A DNA stretch of 64,000 bases from Diaphorobacter sp. HDW4B (GTDB taxonomy: Bacteria > Pseudomonadota > Gammaproteobacteria > Burkholderiales > Burkholderiaceae_C). Of this stretch, positions 46,601-54,482 are shown one piece after another. The notes beneath the pieces were generated by a model. The model worked only from the letters and a program-made list of their open reading frames with translations, was not told the DNA's origin and did not search any database. The first letter of the stretch is position 1. Every line of letters begins with the position of its first letter. The position numbers were made by a program, and so were the translations under genes. The stretch is taken from contig NZ_CP049905.1 in NCBI RefSeq assembly GCF_011305535.1, positions 1,498,001 to 1,562,000 on the forward strand, read 5' to 3'.

Positions 46601-49600
46601 CACCACCTTGGTGGAGGTCACGTCCGATGGCACGCCTGTCAGCGTACCGGTCAGGGTCACGCCTGCTTGCGCTGCTTCGGCGGCGTTGACGATGTTGTCA
46701 CCTGCCACGGGGTTCACCGCAAGGGTGACGCCGCTCATGTTGGGTGCCGTCGTGTCCAGGTTCACCACGAACGCCGGTGTGCTTGGCGCGCTTTCGTTGC
46801 CCGCTGCATCCGTGGTCGTGGTCGTGAAGCTGTGCGCGCCGTCCGAGGTCAGTTGATGTGCCTGGTCCGGTGTGTACGACCAGCTGCCGTCCGGCTGCAC
46901 TGTGGTCGAGCCGATCACGGCTCCGTCCACGTACACGTTGACGGTCTCGCCAGCCGTGCCGCTGCCCACCAGCGTCGGTGTGGTGTCGTCGGTGACGTCG
47001 CCGCTGGCAAGGTCTGCCTGCTTCGTGCCCACGTCGTCCTTGGCGCTGCCGATGCTTGGCGCTGCCGAGGCTGCCGTGTCCACGGTCAGCTCGTAGCCTT
47101 GCGTGACGGTGTTGCCTGCCGCGTTCGTTGCGCTCACCACGTAGGTGTGCGGGCCGTCCGCCTGGTCTGCCAGTGCGATGGTCCACGCGCCTGTGCTGTC
47201 CGCTGTGGCGCTGGCCACTGCCGTCGTGCCTTCGAAGATGGTGACCACTGCGTTGGCGGTGGCCGTGCCCACGAAGGTCGGCGTGTCGTCGTTGGTGATG
47301 CCCTTGTCGGCGATGTTCTGCACTGTCGCCTGAGCATTGTCTTCCACGCGCAGGATGTTCAGCTCCAGAGCGCTCGTGTCCACCGTGATGTCCAGCGACG
47401 TGCTCGGTGTGCTGGTGTTGCCTGCCGCGTCCGTGGCCGTCGTGGTCAGCTCGTGCTCACCATCGGTCAGCGGTGTCTCGGGCGTGAAGCTCCAGGTGCC
47501 GTCCGTGCCCACTGTAGCCGTGCCGATCACTGCGCCGTTGTCCAGCACGGTGATGGTCTCGCCCGGTGTGCCGCTGCCTGCCAGGGTAGGCGTGGCGTCG
47601 TCGGTCGTGGCTCCATCGGTGATGGGCACGGCGGCGCCGTTCGGATTGTTCACGTTGTCGGTCGCGCCCGGTGCCACCGGTGCTGCCGGAGCCAGCGTGT
47701 CCACCGTGAAGGTGTACTCGCCGGTCGGCACGCTCTCCACGCCTGCTTCGTTGGTCGTGGTCGCTGTGAGGGCGTGTGCGCCTTCTGCCAGTGCGGGCAC
47801 TTCCACGCTCCAGTTGCCGTTCTGGTCGACCACGACCGAACTCACTGCCGTGTCGTTGTCGTAGATGGTCACCAGCGTACCCGCTGCGCCCGTGCCGCTC
47901 ACCAGTGGGGTGGCGTCATTGGTCACCGCGTCCTTCTGGATCGTCTCGGGCGTCGTGCCTTCGTTGTTCTGCACGCCGCTGATCGAAGGTGCTGCGGGTG
48001 CTGCGCCGTCGAACGTGAAGCCGATCGCGCCGGTGGCCGTGCCTGCGTTGCCTGCCGCGTCCACGGGCACCAGCGTGAAGCTGTGTGCGCCGTTGGCAAG
48101 CGGTGTGTCAGGCGTCACGCTGAACGTGCCGTCCTGGTTCACCGTCGCCGTGCCCACGACCACGCCGTTGTCCAGCAACTGCACTGTCGTCACGCCTGTG
48201 GCTGCCGTGCCGGTGTAGGTCGGCAGTGCATCGTCGGTCGTGTCGCCTGCAACGATCGGCGTCTGGTCCGCGCCCACGTCGTCGTTGAGCACCAGACCCG
48301 TGAGGCTGCCGTCTGCCGGAGCAGTCGTGTCCACGGTGAACGCAAGCGCCGGGCTCTCCTCGCTCGTGTTGCCTGCCGCGTCCGTCACCGTCGTCGTCAG
48401 GCTGTGCTCGCCTTCCGTCAGTGCGGGCTGCGGTGTGTAGCTCCAGGTGCCGTCCGCTCCCACCACGGCCGTGCCGATGGCTGTGCCGTTGTCCAGGATC
48501 GTGACGACCTCACCTTCTTGCAGACCCGAGCCAGCCAGCGTCGGTGTCGTGTCGTTGGTCGAGCCGTTCGCCTCGATCACCTCCACCGCACCGCCTGCGT
48601 TGCCCACGTTGTCCGTGGCCGAAGGAGTGCCCTGTGTGGCTGGTGGTGTCGTGTCCAGCGTCAGCACGAATGCGTCGCTTGGCGCGCTTTCGTTGCCCGA
48701 TGCGTCCGTGGTCGTGGTCGTGAAGCTGTATTCGCCGTCGGCAGGAAGTGCGTTCTCCAGCGGCAGCGTGTACGACCAGTTGCCGTCGCTGCCCACCGTG
48801 GCCGTTCCCACCAGGTCGCCGTCCACGTACACGTTCACCGTCTCGCCTGCCGTGCCCTTGCCGCTGAGGGTCGGGGTGGTGTCGTCGGTGACGTCGCCGT
48901 TGGCAAGCGCGCCTTGCTGTGTGCCCACGTCGTCTGTTGCGGCTGCGATGCTTGGTGCTTCCGAGGCTGCCGTGTCCACCGTCAGCGTATAAGGCTGCGT
49001 GATCGTGTTGCCCGCCGCGTTCGTTGTGCTCACCACGTAGTTGTGCGGGCCATCGGCGACGTCTGCCAGCGCGATGGTCCACGCGCCGGTGCTGTCCGCT
49101 GTGGCACTGCCCACGGCTGTCGTGCCTTCGAAGATGGTGACCAGCGCGTTGGCGTTGGCCTTGCCCACGAAGGTCGGTGTGTCGTCGTTGGTGGTGCCGC
49201 CGCTGACGATGTTCTGCACTGTCGTCTGGGCGTTGTCTTCCACGCGCAGGATCTCCAGCTCCAGCGCGCTCGTGTCCACCGTGACGGTCAGACCTGCGCC
49301 TTCCGGGCTGGTGTTGCCTGCGGCATCGGTGACCGTGGTGGTCAGCTCGTGCTCGCCATCGGTCAGCGGTGTCTCGGGTGTGAAGCTCCAGGTGCCGTCC
49401 GTGCCCACTGTAGCCGTGCCGATCGCTGCGCCGTTGTCCAGGATGGTGATGACTTCACCGGCTGTGCCGCTGCCTGCCAATGTAGGCGTGGCGTCGTCGG
49501 TCGTGGCTCCATCGGTGATGGGCACGGCGGCGCCGTTCGGATTGTTCACGTTGTCGGTCGCGCCCGGTGCCACCGGTGCTGCCGGAGCCAGCGTGTCCAC

Positions 49601-52600
49601 CGTGAAGGTGTATTCGCCGGTCGGCACGCTCTCCACGCCTGCTTCGTTGGTCGTGGTCGCTGTGAGGGCGTGTGCGCCTTCTGCCAGTGCGGGCACTTCC
49701 ACGCTCCAGTTGCCGTTCTGGTCGACCACGACCGAACTCACTGCCGTGTCGTTGTCGTAGATGGTCACCAGCGTACCCGCCGCGCCCGTGCCGCTCACCA
49801 GTGGGGTGGCGTCATTGGTCACCGCGTCCTTCTGGATCGTCTCGGGCGTCGTGCCTTCGTTGTTCTGCACGCCGCTGATCGAGGGCGCTGCGGGTGCTGC
49901 GCCGTCGAACGTGAAGCCGATCGCGCCAGTGGCCGTGCCTGCGTTGCCTGCCGCGTCCACGGGCACCAGCGTGAAGCTGTGGTCCGCGCCGCTGATCGGT
50001 GCATCGGGAGTCACGCTGAACGTGCCATCCTGGGCCACCGTCGCCGTGCCAACCACCACGCCGTTGTCCAGCAGTTGCACTGTCGTCACGTCCGAGCCGT
50101 CAGCAATCTTGCCGGTGTAGGTTGGCAGTGCGTCGTCGGTCGTGTCGCCTGCAACGATCGGCGTCTGGTCCGCGCCCACGTCGTCGTTGAGCACCAGACC
50201 CGTGAGGCTGTTTGCTCCCGGGGCCACCGTGTCGGAAGCCTGCGAGGCACTCGCGGCGGCTGTTGGATTGCCCGCCAAATCTTGCGCTGCGCCTGCAGGG
50301 ACATTGACCGTAATGGTGCCCGCATCGCCATCTGCAGGTGTCACCACCAGCGTATAGACATTGGGCGATACCTGCTTGAATTGACCGGCAGTGCCGCCGC
50401 CCACCGTGATGTCCTTGGCGTCAAAGCCTTCGACTGCTTCGCTGAATGTGAACGTGAATGTGACGCTGCCATCCCTGCCGACAGTGCCTGCGACGTTGTC
50501 TGTGATGGTGAGCGTAGGAGCCACGCCATCCACAGTCGCTGTCGCTTCGCCGCTGGTGTTTCCAGCCGGATCCGTCGCGATGACGATGATTTTTTCACCA
50601 TCCTCCAGGCCGCCCGGGTTGGGCACGGTGAAGCTGCCATCGGGACCTGCCACGACGGAATCCTTCGTGCCATCGGGATAGGTCACGATCACGGTCGAGC
50701 CGGGTTCGGCTTCGCCAGTGATCGGTTCCTTTGGACCGACGGGGTCCAAGGTCGGAATGGAGGGCGCCACGCCATCCACAATTGCTGTCGCTTCGCCGCT
50801 GGTATTGCCAGCTGGATCGGTCGCGGTGACGGTGACTTTTTCACCATCCTCCAGACCGCCTGGATTGGGCACGGTGAAGCTGCCATCGGGACCTGCCACG
50901 ACGGAATTCTTCGTGCCATCGGGATAAGTCACGGTCACGGTCGAGCCGGGCTCGGCTTCGCCGGTGATCGGCTCCTTTGGACCCACAGGGTCGACCGTCG
51001 GGACTGTTGGTGCCAACGAATCAATGACGGCAGTCGCCTCACCGCTGGTGTTGCTCGCCTTGTCGGTGGCTGTGACAGTGACTTTTCCGCCATTCGGGAG
51101 ATCGCCCGGGTTGGGAACGGAGAAGCTGCCGTCGGTGCCAGCAGTTGTTGTGGCGGTCTTGCCATCGGGATACTTGACAGTCACTGTCGAGCCCGGTTCA
51201 GCCTTGCCGGTGATCGGGTCGGTGCCGTTGACAACATCCACAGTTGGGACGGCTGGCGGCGTGGTGTCGCCTGGTTGGGGACCTGGATCGACGGTGCCTG
51301 TTCCACCATCAACGATCGCGGTGGCTTCACCGCTGGTGTTGCCTGCGGGATCGGTGGCAGTGACAGTGACCTTCTCGCCATCTTTCAGGCCACCGGGGTT
51401 GGGCGCTGTGAAGCTACCGTCCGGACCTGCAATGACGGTGACAGTCTTGCCATCGGGGTACTTGATGGTCACGGTCGAGCCCGCTTCGGCGTCGCCGGTG
51501 ATCGGGGTGGTGGGCTTGACGGTATCCACGCTGGGCACGTTCGGAGCCACCGCATCCACAGTCGCCGTGCCTTCGCCGCTGACATTGCCTGCAGGATCGG
51601 TCGCTGTGACGGTGATCTTGTCACCATCTTTCATACCCGGATTCGGTGCCGTGAAGCTGCCGTCTGCGCCTGTCACGACAGTTTCTTTGCTTCCATCGGG
51701 GTACTTGACGGTCACAGTGGAGCCGGGCTCGGCATGCCCTGTGATCGGATCATGCCCATTGACTGGGTCCACACTCGGCGTGCCCGGAGCGACTGCATCC
51801 ACCGTCTCGGTAGCTTCGCCGCTGGTGTTGCCGGCTTTGTCGGTCGCGGTGACGGTGACCGTGTCACCATCCTTCAAGCCATCAGGGCGCGCAACACTGA
51901 AGCTGCCGTCGGCGCCCGCAGTGGTGGAGACTGTCTTGCCATCGGGCAGTGTCACGGTCACGATGGAACCCGCTTCCGCATGGCCGGTGATCGGGCCAGT
52001 GGCTTTGATCGGGTCCACATCGGGAACAGCAGGTGCCACCGCATCGACAGTGGCTACCGTCGGATCGCTCGCGCCGCCTTCGTTGCTCGCCGTCACGGAA
52101 ATCTTGTCGCCATCCTTCAGGCCTGGATTGGGCACGGTGAACTTGCCATCGGCCCCGGCCACAGCGCTTGCGGTCGTGCCATTGGGGAAGGTCACAGTGA
52201 CAGTCGAGCCGGGCTCGGCCATGCCGGTGATCGGATTCTTGCCATTGACCGGACTCACTTCCGGCGAGGTTGGCTTGGCGACCGGCGACGAATCTGAGCC
52301 GCCCAGACTGGAGCCCACCGCCAAAAGGGCCGCCATGCCGGCAGCCCAGGTCAACACGAGTGGCAGTGCAGCGTTGTCGGCTTCTGCAAGCAGCGGCTCG
52401 ATCGAGTAGAGATTCGAGTAGCTGTACCCCAACGAGCCCTGGCCTTCGCCGAATGCGGCCAGCCACAGGCCCTCCTGATCGTCATCCAGAACAAGATTGC
52501 TCTGACCGCCTTCCAACTGTGCAAAGAAATCGTGAACGGTAATGACCTCACCGCTTTGCAGCTTGAGGATGAGGTCATTGCCATTGCGGACCATTTCTTT

Positions 52601-52735
52601 GACGTCCGCACGCTTGACGCCTACCTGAACGACGGCAGCCTCGGTCAAACGGAACTCGGACGGCAAACCGTACTTGGAAACAGCGGACTTTTTGGAAACA
52701 ACAACAATTTCCACGTGACCTGCAGAAGACGACAT
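40700..52735 (-). CDS. Giant repetitive type I-secreted adhesin (BapA/Lap type) with FG-GAP and RTX modules
   Basis: About 4,011 residues. The start at 52735 (MSSSAGHVEIVVVSKK) gives the BapA/Bap/LapF-type prefix domain (about 1-110), then a hydrophobic segment (122-145). Next are about eight short Ig-like repeats with the core DPITGxAEPGSTVTV. A Big-type domain at about 740-830 (TFSEAVEGFDAKDITVGGG) precedes two copies of a 630-residue block (about 835-1,998), further Ig-like domains to about 3,200, six FG-GAP/VCBS-type calcium motifs (such as DYNRDGLMDL, DFNGDGYMDL) at about 3,210-3,640, RTX-like GGSGNDTF and GRGGNDTY near 3,850, and a type I secretion signal ending LLANHQISLI. It should be exported by the TolC-ABC-HlyD genes downstream and act in cell attachment or biofilm formation. 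Cysteine is nearly absent. Confidence 0.93.
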   Translation of the reverse strand: MSSSAGHVEIVVVSKKSAVSKYGLPSEFRLTEAAVVQVGVKRADVKEMVRNGNDLILKLQSGEVITVHDFFAQLEGGQSNLVLDDDQEGLWLAAFGEGQGSLGYSYSNLYSIEPLLAEADNAALPLVLTWAAGMAALLAVGSSLGGSDSSPVAKPTSPEVSPVNGKNPITGMAEPGSTVTVTFPNGTTASAVAGADGKFTVPNPGLKDGDKISVTASNEGGASDPTVATVDAVAPAVPDVDPIKATGPITGHAEAGSIVTVTLPDGKTVSTTAGADGSFSVARPDGLKDGDTVTVTATDKAGNTSGEATETVDAVAPGTPSVDPVNGHDPITGHAEPGSTVTVKYPDGSKETVVTGADGSFTAPNPGMKDGDKITVTATDPAGNVSGEGTATVDAVAPNVPSVDTVKPTTPITGDAEAGSTVTIKYPDGKTVTVIAGPDGSFTAPNPGGLKDGEKVTVTATDPAGNTSGEATAIVDGGTGTVDPGPQPGDTTPPAVPTVDVVNGTDPITGKAEPGSTVTVKYPDGKTATTTAGTDGSFSVPNPGDLPNGGKVTVTATDKASNTSGEATAVIDSLAPTVPTVDPVGPKEPITGEAEPGSTVTVTYPDGTKNSVVAGPDGSFTVPNPGGLEDGEKVTVTATDPAGNTSGEATAIVDGVAPSIPTLDPVGPKEPITGEAEPGSTVIVTYPDGTKDSVVAGPDGSFTVPNPGGLEDGEKIIVIATDPAGNTSGEATATVDGVAPTLTITDNVAGTVGRDGSVTFTFTFSEAVEGFDAKDITVGGGTAGQFKQVSPNVYTLVVTPADGDAGTITVNVPAGAAQDLAGNPTAAASASQASDTVAPGANSLTGLVLNDDVGADQTPIVAGDTTDDALPTYTGKIADGSDVTTVQLLDNGVVVGTATVAQDGTFSVTPDAPISGADHSFTLVPVDAAGNAGTATGAIGFTFDGAAPAAPSISGVQNNEGTTPETIQKDAVTNDATPLVSGTGAAGTLVTIYDNDTAVSSVVVDQNGNWSVEVPALAEGAHALTATTTNEAGVESVPTGEYTFTVDTLAPAAPVAPGATDNVNNPNGAAVPITDGATTDDATPTLAGSGTAGEVITILDNGAAIGTATVGTDGTWSFTPETPLTDGEHELTTTVTDAAGNTSPEGAGLTVTVDTSALELEILRVEDNAQTTVQNIVSGGTTNDDTPTFVGKANANALVTIFEGTTAVGSATADSTGAWTIALADVADGPHNYVVSTTNAAGNTITQPYTLTVDTAASEAPSIAAATDDVGTQQGALANGDVTDDTTPTLSGKGTAGETVNVYVDGDLVGTATVGSDGNWSYTLPLENALPADGEYSFTTTTTDASGNESAPSDAFVLTLDTTPPATQGTPSATDNVGNAGGAVEVIEANGSTNDTTPTLAGSGLQEGEVVTILDNGTAIGTAVVGADGTWSYTPQPALTEGEHSLTTTVTDAAGNTSEESPALAFTVDTTAPADGSLTGLVLNDDVGADQTPIVAGDTTDDALPTYTGTAATGVTTVQLLDNGVVVGTATVNQDGTFSVTPDTPLANGAHSFTLVPVDAAGNAGTATGAIGFTFDGAAPAAPSISGVQNNEGTTPETIQKDAVTNDATPLVSGTGAAGTLVTIYDNDTAVSSVVVDQNGNWSVEVPALAEGAHALTATTTNEAGVESVPTGEYTFTVDTLAPAAPVAPGATDNVNNPNGAAVPITDGATTDDATPTLAGSGTPGETITVLDNGAVIGTATVGTDGTWSFTPETPLTDGEHELTTTATDAAGNTSTPSTSLDITVDTSALELNILRVEDNAQATVQNIADKGITNDDTPTFVGTATANAVVTIFEGTTAVASATADSTGAWTIALADQADGPHTYVVSATNAAGNTVTQGYELTVDTAASAAPSIGSAKDDVGTKQADLASGDVTDDTTPTLVGSGTAGETVNVYVDGAVIGSTTVQPDGSWSYTPDQAHQLTSDGAHSFTTTTTDAAGNESAPSTPAFVVNLDTTAPNMSGVTLAVNPVAGDNIVNAAEAAQAGVTLTGTLTGVPSDVTSTKVVVNVDGTDYTATVTGSTWSVDVPGSKLAADTGVDVTATFADAAGNEAVKTASQAYTVDAAAPVVTNVGLTVDDVTPDNKLSVAESLQSAVTLTGTLTNVPSDAAAKSVVVTVNGVDHTATVTGNTWSVDVSGANLGADSDKKVEATATFTDAAGNVSSTAASKVYALGEPIIVGTGLDTLATIVSYTDNVGTLVGDYGSGTATDDLAPVLNGTLSAALEADEHVDVYLGGVAVGTATVDASGLAWSYALSGLQNGSSYDYTAQVVNTDLEAGDMSDAFTIGVDSVGPDVSGLGLTVNPVTADNIVNASEAQQTAIPLTGTLTGVPGDAVSTTVIVNLNGASYTATVSGSTWTVDVAGQALAADANKTLEVTATFVDDVGNTSSKTVSQQYTVDSTVSGIWLNAPIEGDNIVNAQEVSTVVVSGTTANVSNGQVVTVTFTDGTNSVNATATISNNAWTAAAVDLSTLNEGTVTVTANVTDQLGNPSSAQALVKLDTEAPESTTVYQIAITAYEDNVTPNDGDFLNGTTTNDPSPLLKGTVVGLVTGDVVRIYEGSTLLGEATVASGSWTYQLNALTTGAHSYTAVIVDDAGNEGLATSVFTLTEDAIAPTSTPTIVNYTDDQGTLKNNFGNATVTDDTAPVLNGTLSQAIGSDEQVLVYRIVGSDSVLVGAATVNTADSSWNLQLSGLADATTYQYVAKVVDAAGNIGTLSNTFTITVDTTAPSVNVTIDSYADDMGGAQNATMGTNTTTDDTAPLLKGTLQYSLNSGDAVQIYQNGVMVGTATVMGTSWTYQLNGLADATYQFTALVVDQAGNASTTGMSNTFNLTVNTSAPETTAAIVSYTDNVGTLMGNYVSGTTTDDTTPVLNGTLSQALAAGETVRIYQGTTLLGNATVDASGTGWTYAASGLANGQTYSYTAVVVSDSGAEGAVSTAFTLSVDTVAPTTTTTILYADNVGASQGDFGTGTTTDDRSPLLKGTLSAALATGETVGIYEGTTLLGTATVSATNWTFVLPDALADGSAHTYVAKVMDVAGNVGGTASLTVNVDLTVVVEAQTTVDTTPIVTGYIGFELLAGEYVEVTVNGVTYSSQTGDVVVDPLNNTWYVQIPSGNALAVGTYNVAATLRAADGSTVTTDNTSGELVVGATPTVTMGAGGANVDQKATAFTLSETGMWRIHSNQTMLDANGTNSATLGSFSKTALVSNSGGDYEDDNYVQNATFIDYNRDGLMDLIAVDSDYQDGQQAFTYNGSTYTALQVGGPDTYGGDWEEEDGSANTYSWFGGVVGFDKTGDGLVDVAYGDQTPNDSGAQGGYDTQIVLNKDGTIYGMIKDGAYVDTQGEGAPAATNSGNSTSDIELSGVDLNNDGTVDLIYHGTAGSSKIGGAGTSVDTTTNDYRLVVASNLGNGAWYTNQIVENAFQRSDNPGVGNGVSMTWADFNGDGYMDLFMGRGYSSSTAGGYASRILFNDGTGHLSSSAPTGIGTSTGTYTFADSLQGGASLAVDWNNDGKMDVIELPGMGDNAGMTDAGNTGAINLYTNTSSGTTKSFTTTNLLGGSNTIGSWTSDSNNNSVTGAIAADIDWDGDKDLVAFTSKGNTKYIANTNNVADGTVIHVRIFDKTGINSFYGNTVQLIDEATNTVVRTQMINAQSGNQTNDSSALVDFTGLDASKTYSVVMLSNVNGSSSDYGGVGAVGSNTVENVNATWGGLTAGEGTSAYVLTAESSSSVANANIGNGIVGTGYNDTFYATLGTDKFNGGGGSVTVSGVTSWSNTGGLDVVDYELAGSAPLTIDLSLTTAQSTGFGSDTFVNIEGIAGGSGNDTFTDSAADNLFNGRGGNDTYNLTKGGNDTLMYTLLNAANGTGGNGVDTVNGFKVGTWEATANADRIDVSQLLNGYTPSINGEYAAKYFNGVATINAGDNIAQYLSVTTSGGNTTVSIDRDGSGGAYQSTTLVTLNGVETDLATLLANHQISLI
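46740..50220 (-). repeat. 1.9-kb internal tandem duplication in the adhesin gene
   Basis: Two near-identical blocks occur in the same orientation. The same DNA phrase (tgtcgcctgcaacgatcggc) starts at 48241 and 50143, an offset of 1,902 bases; another (gatgggcacggcggcgccg) starts at 47621 and 49517, an offset of 1,896. The six-base change reflects a two-residue difference (KIADGSDV against TAATGV). Each block holds five to six Ig-like domains, starting LTGLVLNDDVGADQTPI. The first block has one extra domain that the second lacks. Several stretches are identical over more than 100 bases, so the duplication is recent or kept alike by recombination. Confidence 0.85.
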
Positions 52736-53920
52736 AAAACGCTCACTTTCGAAAATGAAAAACTTGCCCATCGCCAGAGAAACCAATTCCGGCGAAAGAA
52801 AACATCGGGGAATCAACAAAACCAACCATCAACCATGTACATCTGCATTCACTCAATTGACTAAATCGATGAGAAATCTGCAGGTACCATAGGAATTTCA
52901 AAATTCAACCGGAGTTAATTCCAAATATTCCCCAACGCGAATACACGAAGGCGCAAAGATTACAGAGACATGAATTCAAATGGTTGATCAAGCACAATTC
53001 AAAAACCGCAACAACGACCAGCGAATGATTAATTAACAGACTTCTTAATCCATTAACCTCAATTCACAAATCTTCGCCTTACAGCCTTGAAAAGAAAGAT
53101 TTCAGACACAACCACATGCATCCAACAAAAAGGTGCATCAAGTCCATCCATAGCCCCTCCCGCACATTCAAAACAACAATGGAGCCGATTGAGAAATTAG
53201 AGCAAACCCCACTTCAATCCATTGCTCCACCACCATGCGGCGCATTAAATCATTTTCAAAAGCATTTTATTGATGTAACCCGTCGATCGAAACAATTCTT
53301 CAAACACCATCTTTGCTTGAATGAATAAGTGCAGATTCATTTGTTTTTGATAGTTTTGAGAATTTTCACCACCAATATCAGAACAAAACCAATCGCATCT
53401 TCTTCAATCAAATACAAAAGGCATAACAAATTTACCCCACTCAGTCATGAGGTATTCAATTGACACACGAGACCATCCAAACAAAAATCCATCAATCACT
53501 TTAAAAAGTGGATAGTGATTTACACGAATCTTTAAAGACAGTGACTCTTAAAATCTGCAAATCATTCATTTCACAAAACACATCAATAAAGTCAAATGCA
53601 GGACTTCCGCCATTGGCGGAAGCAAGCAACCACTTTGATTCAAATGCGGATTCATCAGCATTCATGAGCAGATGAATGAAATGAACTGATAAAATCAAAA
53701 AGAGCAATACATCTGATTAATTCAGAGATAAGCGCACAAAACGCTCAATCACTTATTTTTTCCAACGGGAAATTTATCGACAACAAACGTAAACGGATGC
53801 TTTGAAATTGCAAAAAGCATCGGCCCAAGTCCTCGGTCAATAGAGGCTCGGGCGTGATCGGCAAACGAATGAAGTGACCGCGCGTTGAACAGATTTCAGA
53901 CCTGCTTCGAGACCATGGGT
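52736..53920. promoter_or_regulatory. Long AT-rich non-coding region upstream of the adhesin
   Basis: A gap of about 1.2 kb with base composition clearly lower in GC than all neighbours. No convincing gene is present; two short open frames (53116-53328 plus and 53501-53707 minus, about 70 codons each) have no recognisable domain and no clear ribosome site. A perfect eight-pair hairpin CTTCCGCC-ATT-GGCGGAAG stands alone at 53604-53622. Such AT-rich tracts upstream of surface adhesin genes often bind H-NS-like silencers and several regulators; here that is inference. Confidence 0.5.
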
Positions 53921-54391
53921 CTACTTTCGGGCCAGCAGAATCACCTCTGCCGCCGAGTACAGATCGGCAATGCGCGCCACGGGCTTTGCGCCCAGGGCTT
54001 TGGCGTAGAGAAGTTGCGCCTGGTTGTCTTCGCGCGTGGACACCAGAGTGGCCTTCAACTTCCGGCCTTCGGAGAGCAATGCGGTTTCGATGGAATGCAG
54101 CGACTCGCGGATGAGTCGCTCGGCCAAGCCCTTGCCCCTGCACTCGGGAAGAATGGCGATCTGATCCAGTTCGAGCACCACCTCAGCGCGGAAACCGGAC
54201 TTCTGCGACCAGAAGATGTAGCCGACGGCGCTCCCATCAAGCATGCCGACGAACACAAGAAAGCGCGGCTCGGCAGCCAAGGTGCATGACACCCAGCGCT
54301 CGGAATCACCCTGCCGTGGAAACGACGCGTGATGCACCTGCGCGATGACAGAAATATCGGAAGTGCAGGCCTTGCGAATGTGGAAGTTCAT
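53921..54391 (-). CDS. GNAT family N-acetyltransferase
   Basis: A 156-residue acetyltransferase of the GNAT fold. The acetyl-CoA binding stretch is LDQIAILPECRGKGLAERLI (the Q/RxxGxG/A-like motif appears as CRGKGLA). A late ARALG-like segment (YAKALGAKPVA) is also typical. The overall form resembles RimI-type enzymes, but the substrate is unknown. The ATG at 54391 was chosen over an upstream one because it gives the normal MNFHIRKA start of a GNAT first strand. It is downstream of glmS on the same strand, 91 bases away. Confidence 0.85.
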   Translation of the reverse strand: MNFHIRKACTSDISVIAQVHHASFPRQGDSERWVSCTLAAEPRFLVFVGMLDGSAVGYIFWSQKSGFRAEVVLELDQIAILPECRGKGLAERLIRESLHSIETALLSEGRKLKATLVSTREDNQAQLLYAKALGAKPVARIADLYSAAEVILLARK

Positions 54392-54482
54392 ATGCGCAAA
54401 CGCTCCCAAACAACGCATGTTGACCGGATGAGGAGGGCTGGACGCAGCAACGGCGACCCAGCCTCACCCTACGTTCACCCAC

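Noticed and set aside
45164-52297. A 2,377-codon open frame on the plus strand opposite the adhesin
   Set aside because: It is the mirror of a repetitive, Thr/Val/Asp/Gly-rich coding sequence whose codon use keeps stops out of the opposite strand. The product has no recognisable domain and its repeats simply follow the adhesin repeats.
46000-52300. CRISPR-like or tandem-repeat array from regular DNA periodicity
   Set aside because: The periodicity is that of Ig-like protein domains in one continuous reading frame; there are no short identical repeats with unique spacers.
52300-52345. A possible LapG protease site (WAAG) in the adhesin N-terminal part
   Set aside because: The residues lie inside a hydrophobic segment (LTWAAGMAALLAVG), not in the soluble retention-module context of known sites, and no lapD or lapG gene is in the window.
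53116-53328. A 70-codon open frame in the AT-rich gap
   Set aside because: No ribosome site, no recognisable domain and AT-rich composition unlike the genes around it. Kept only as part of the intergenic description.
53501-53707. A 68-codon minus-strand open frame in the AT-rich gap
   Set aside because: No support beyond being open; an internal perfect hairpin lies inside it.
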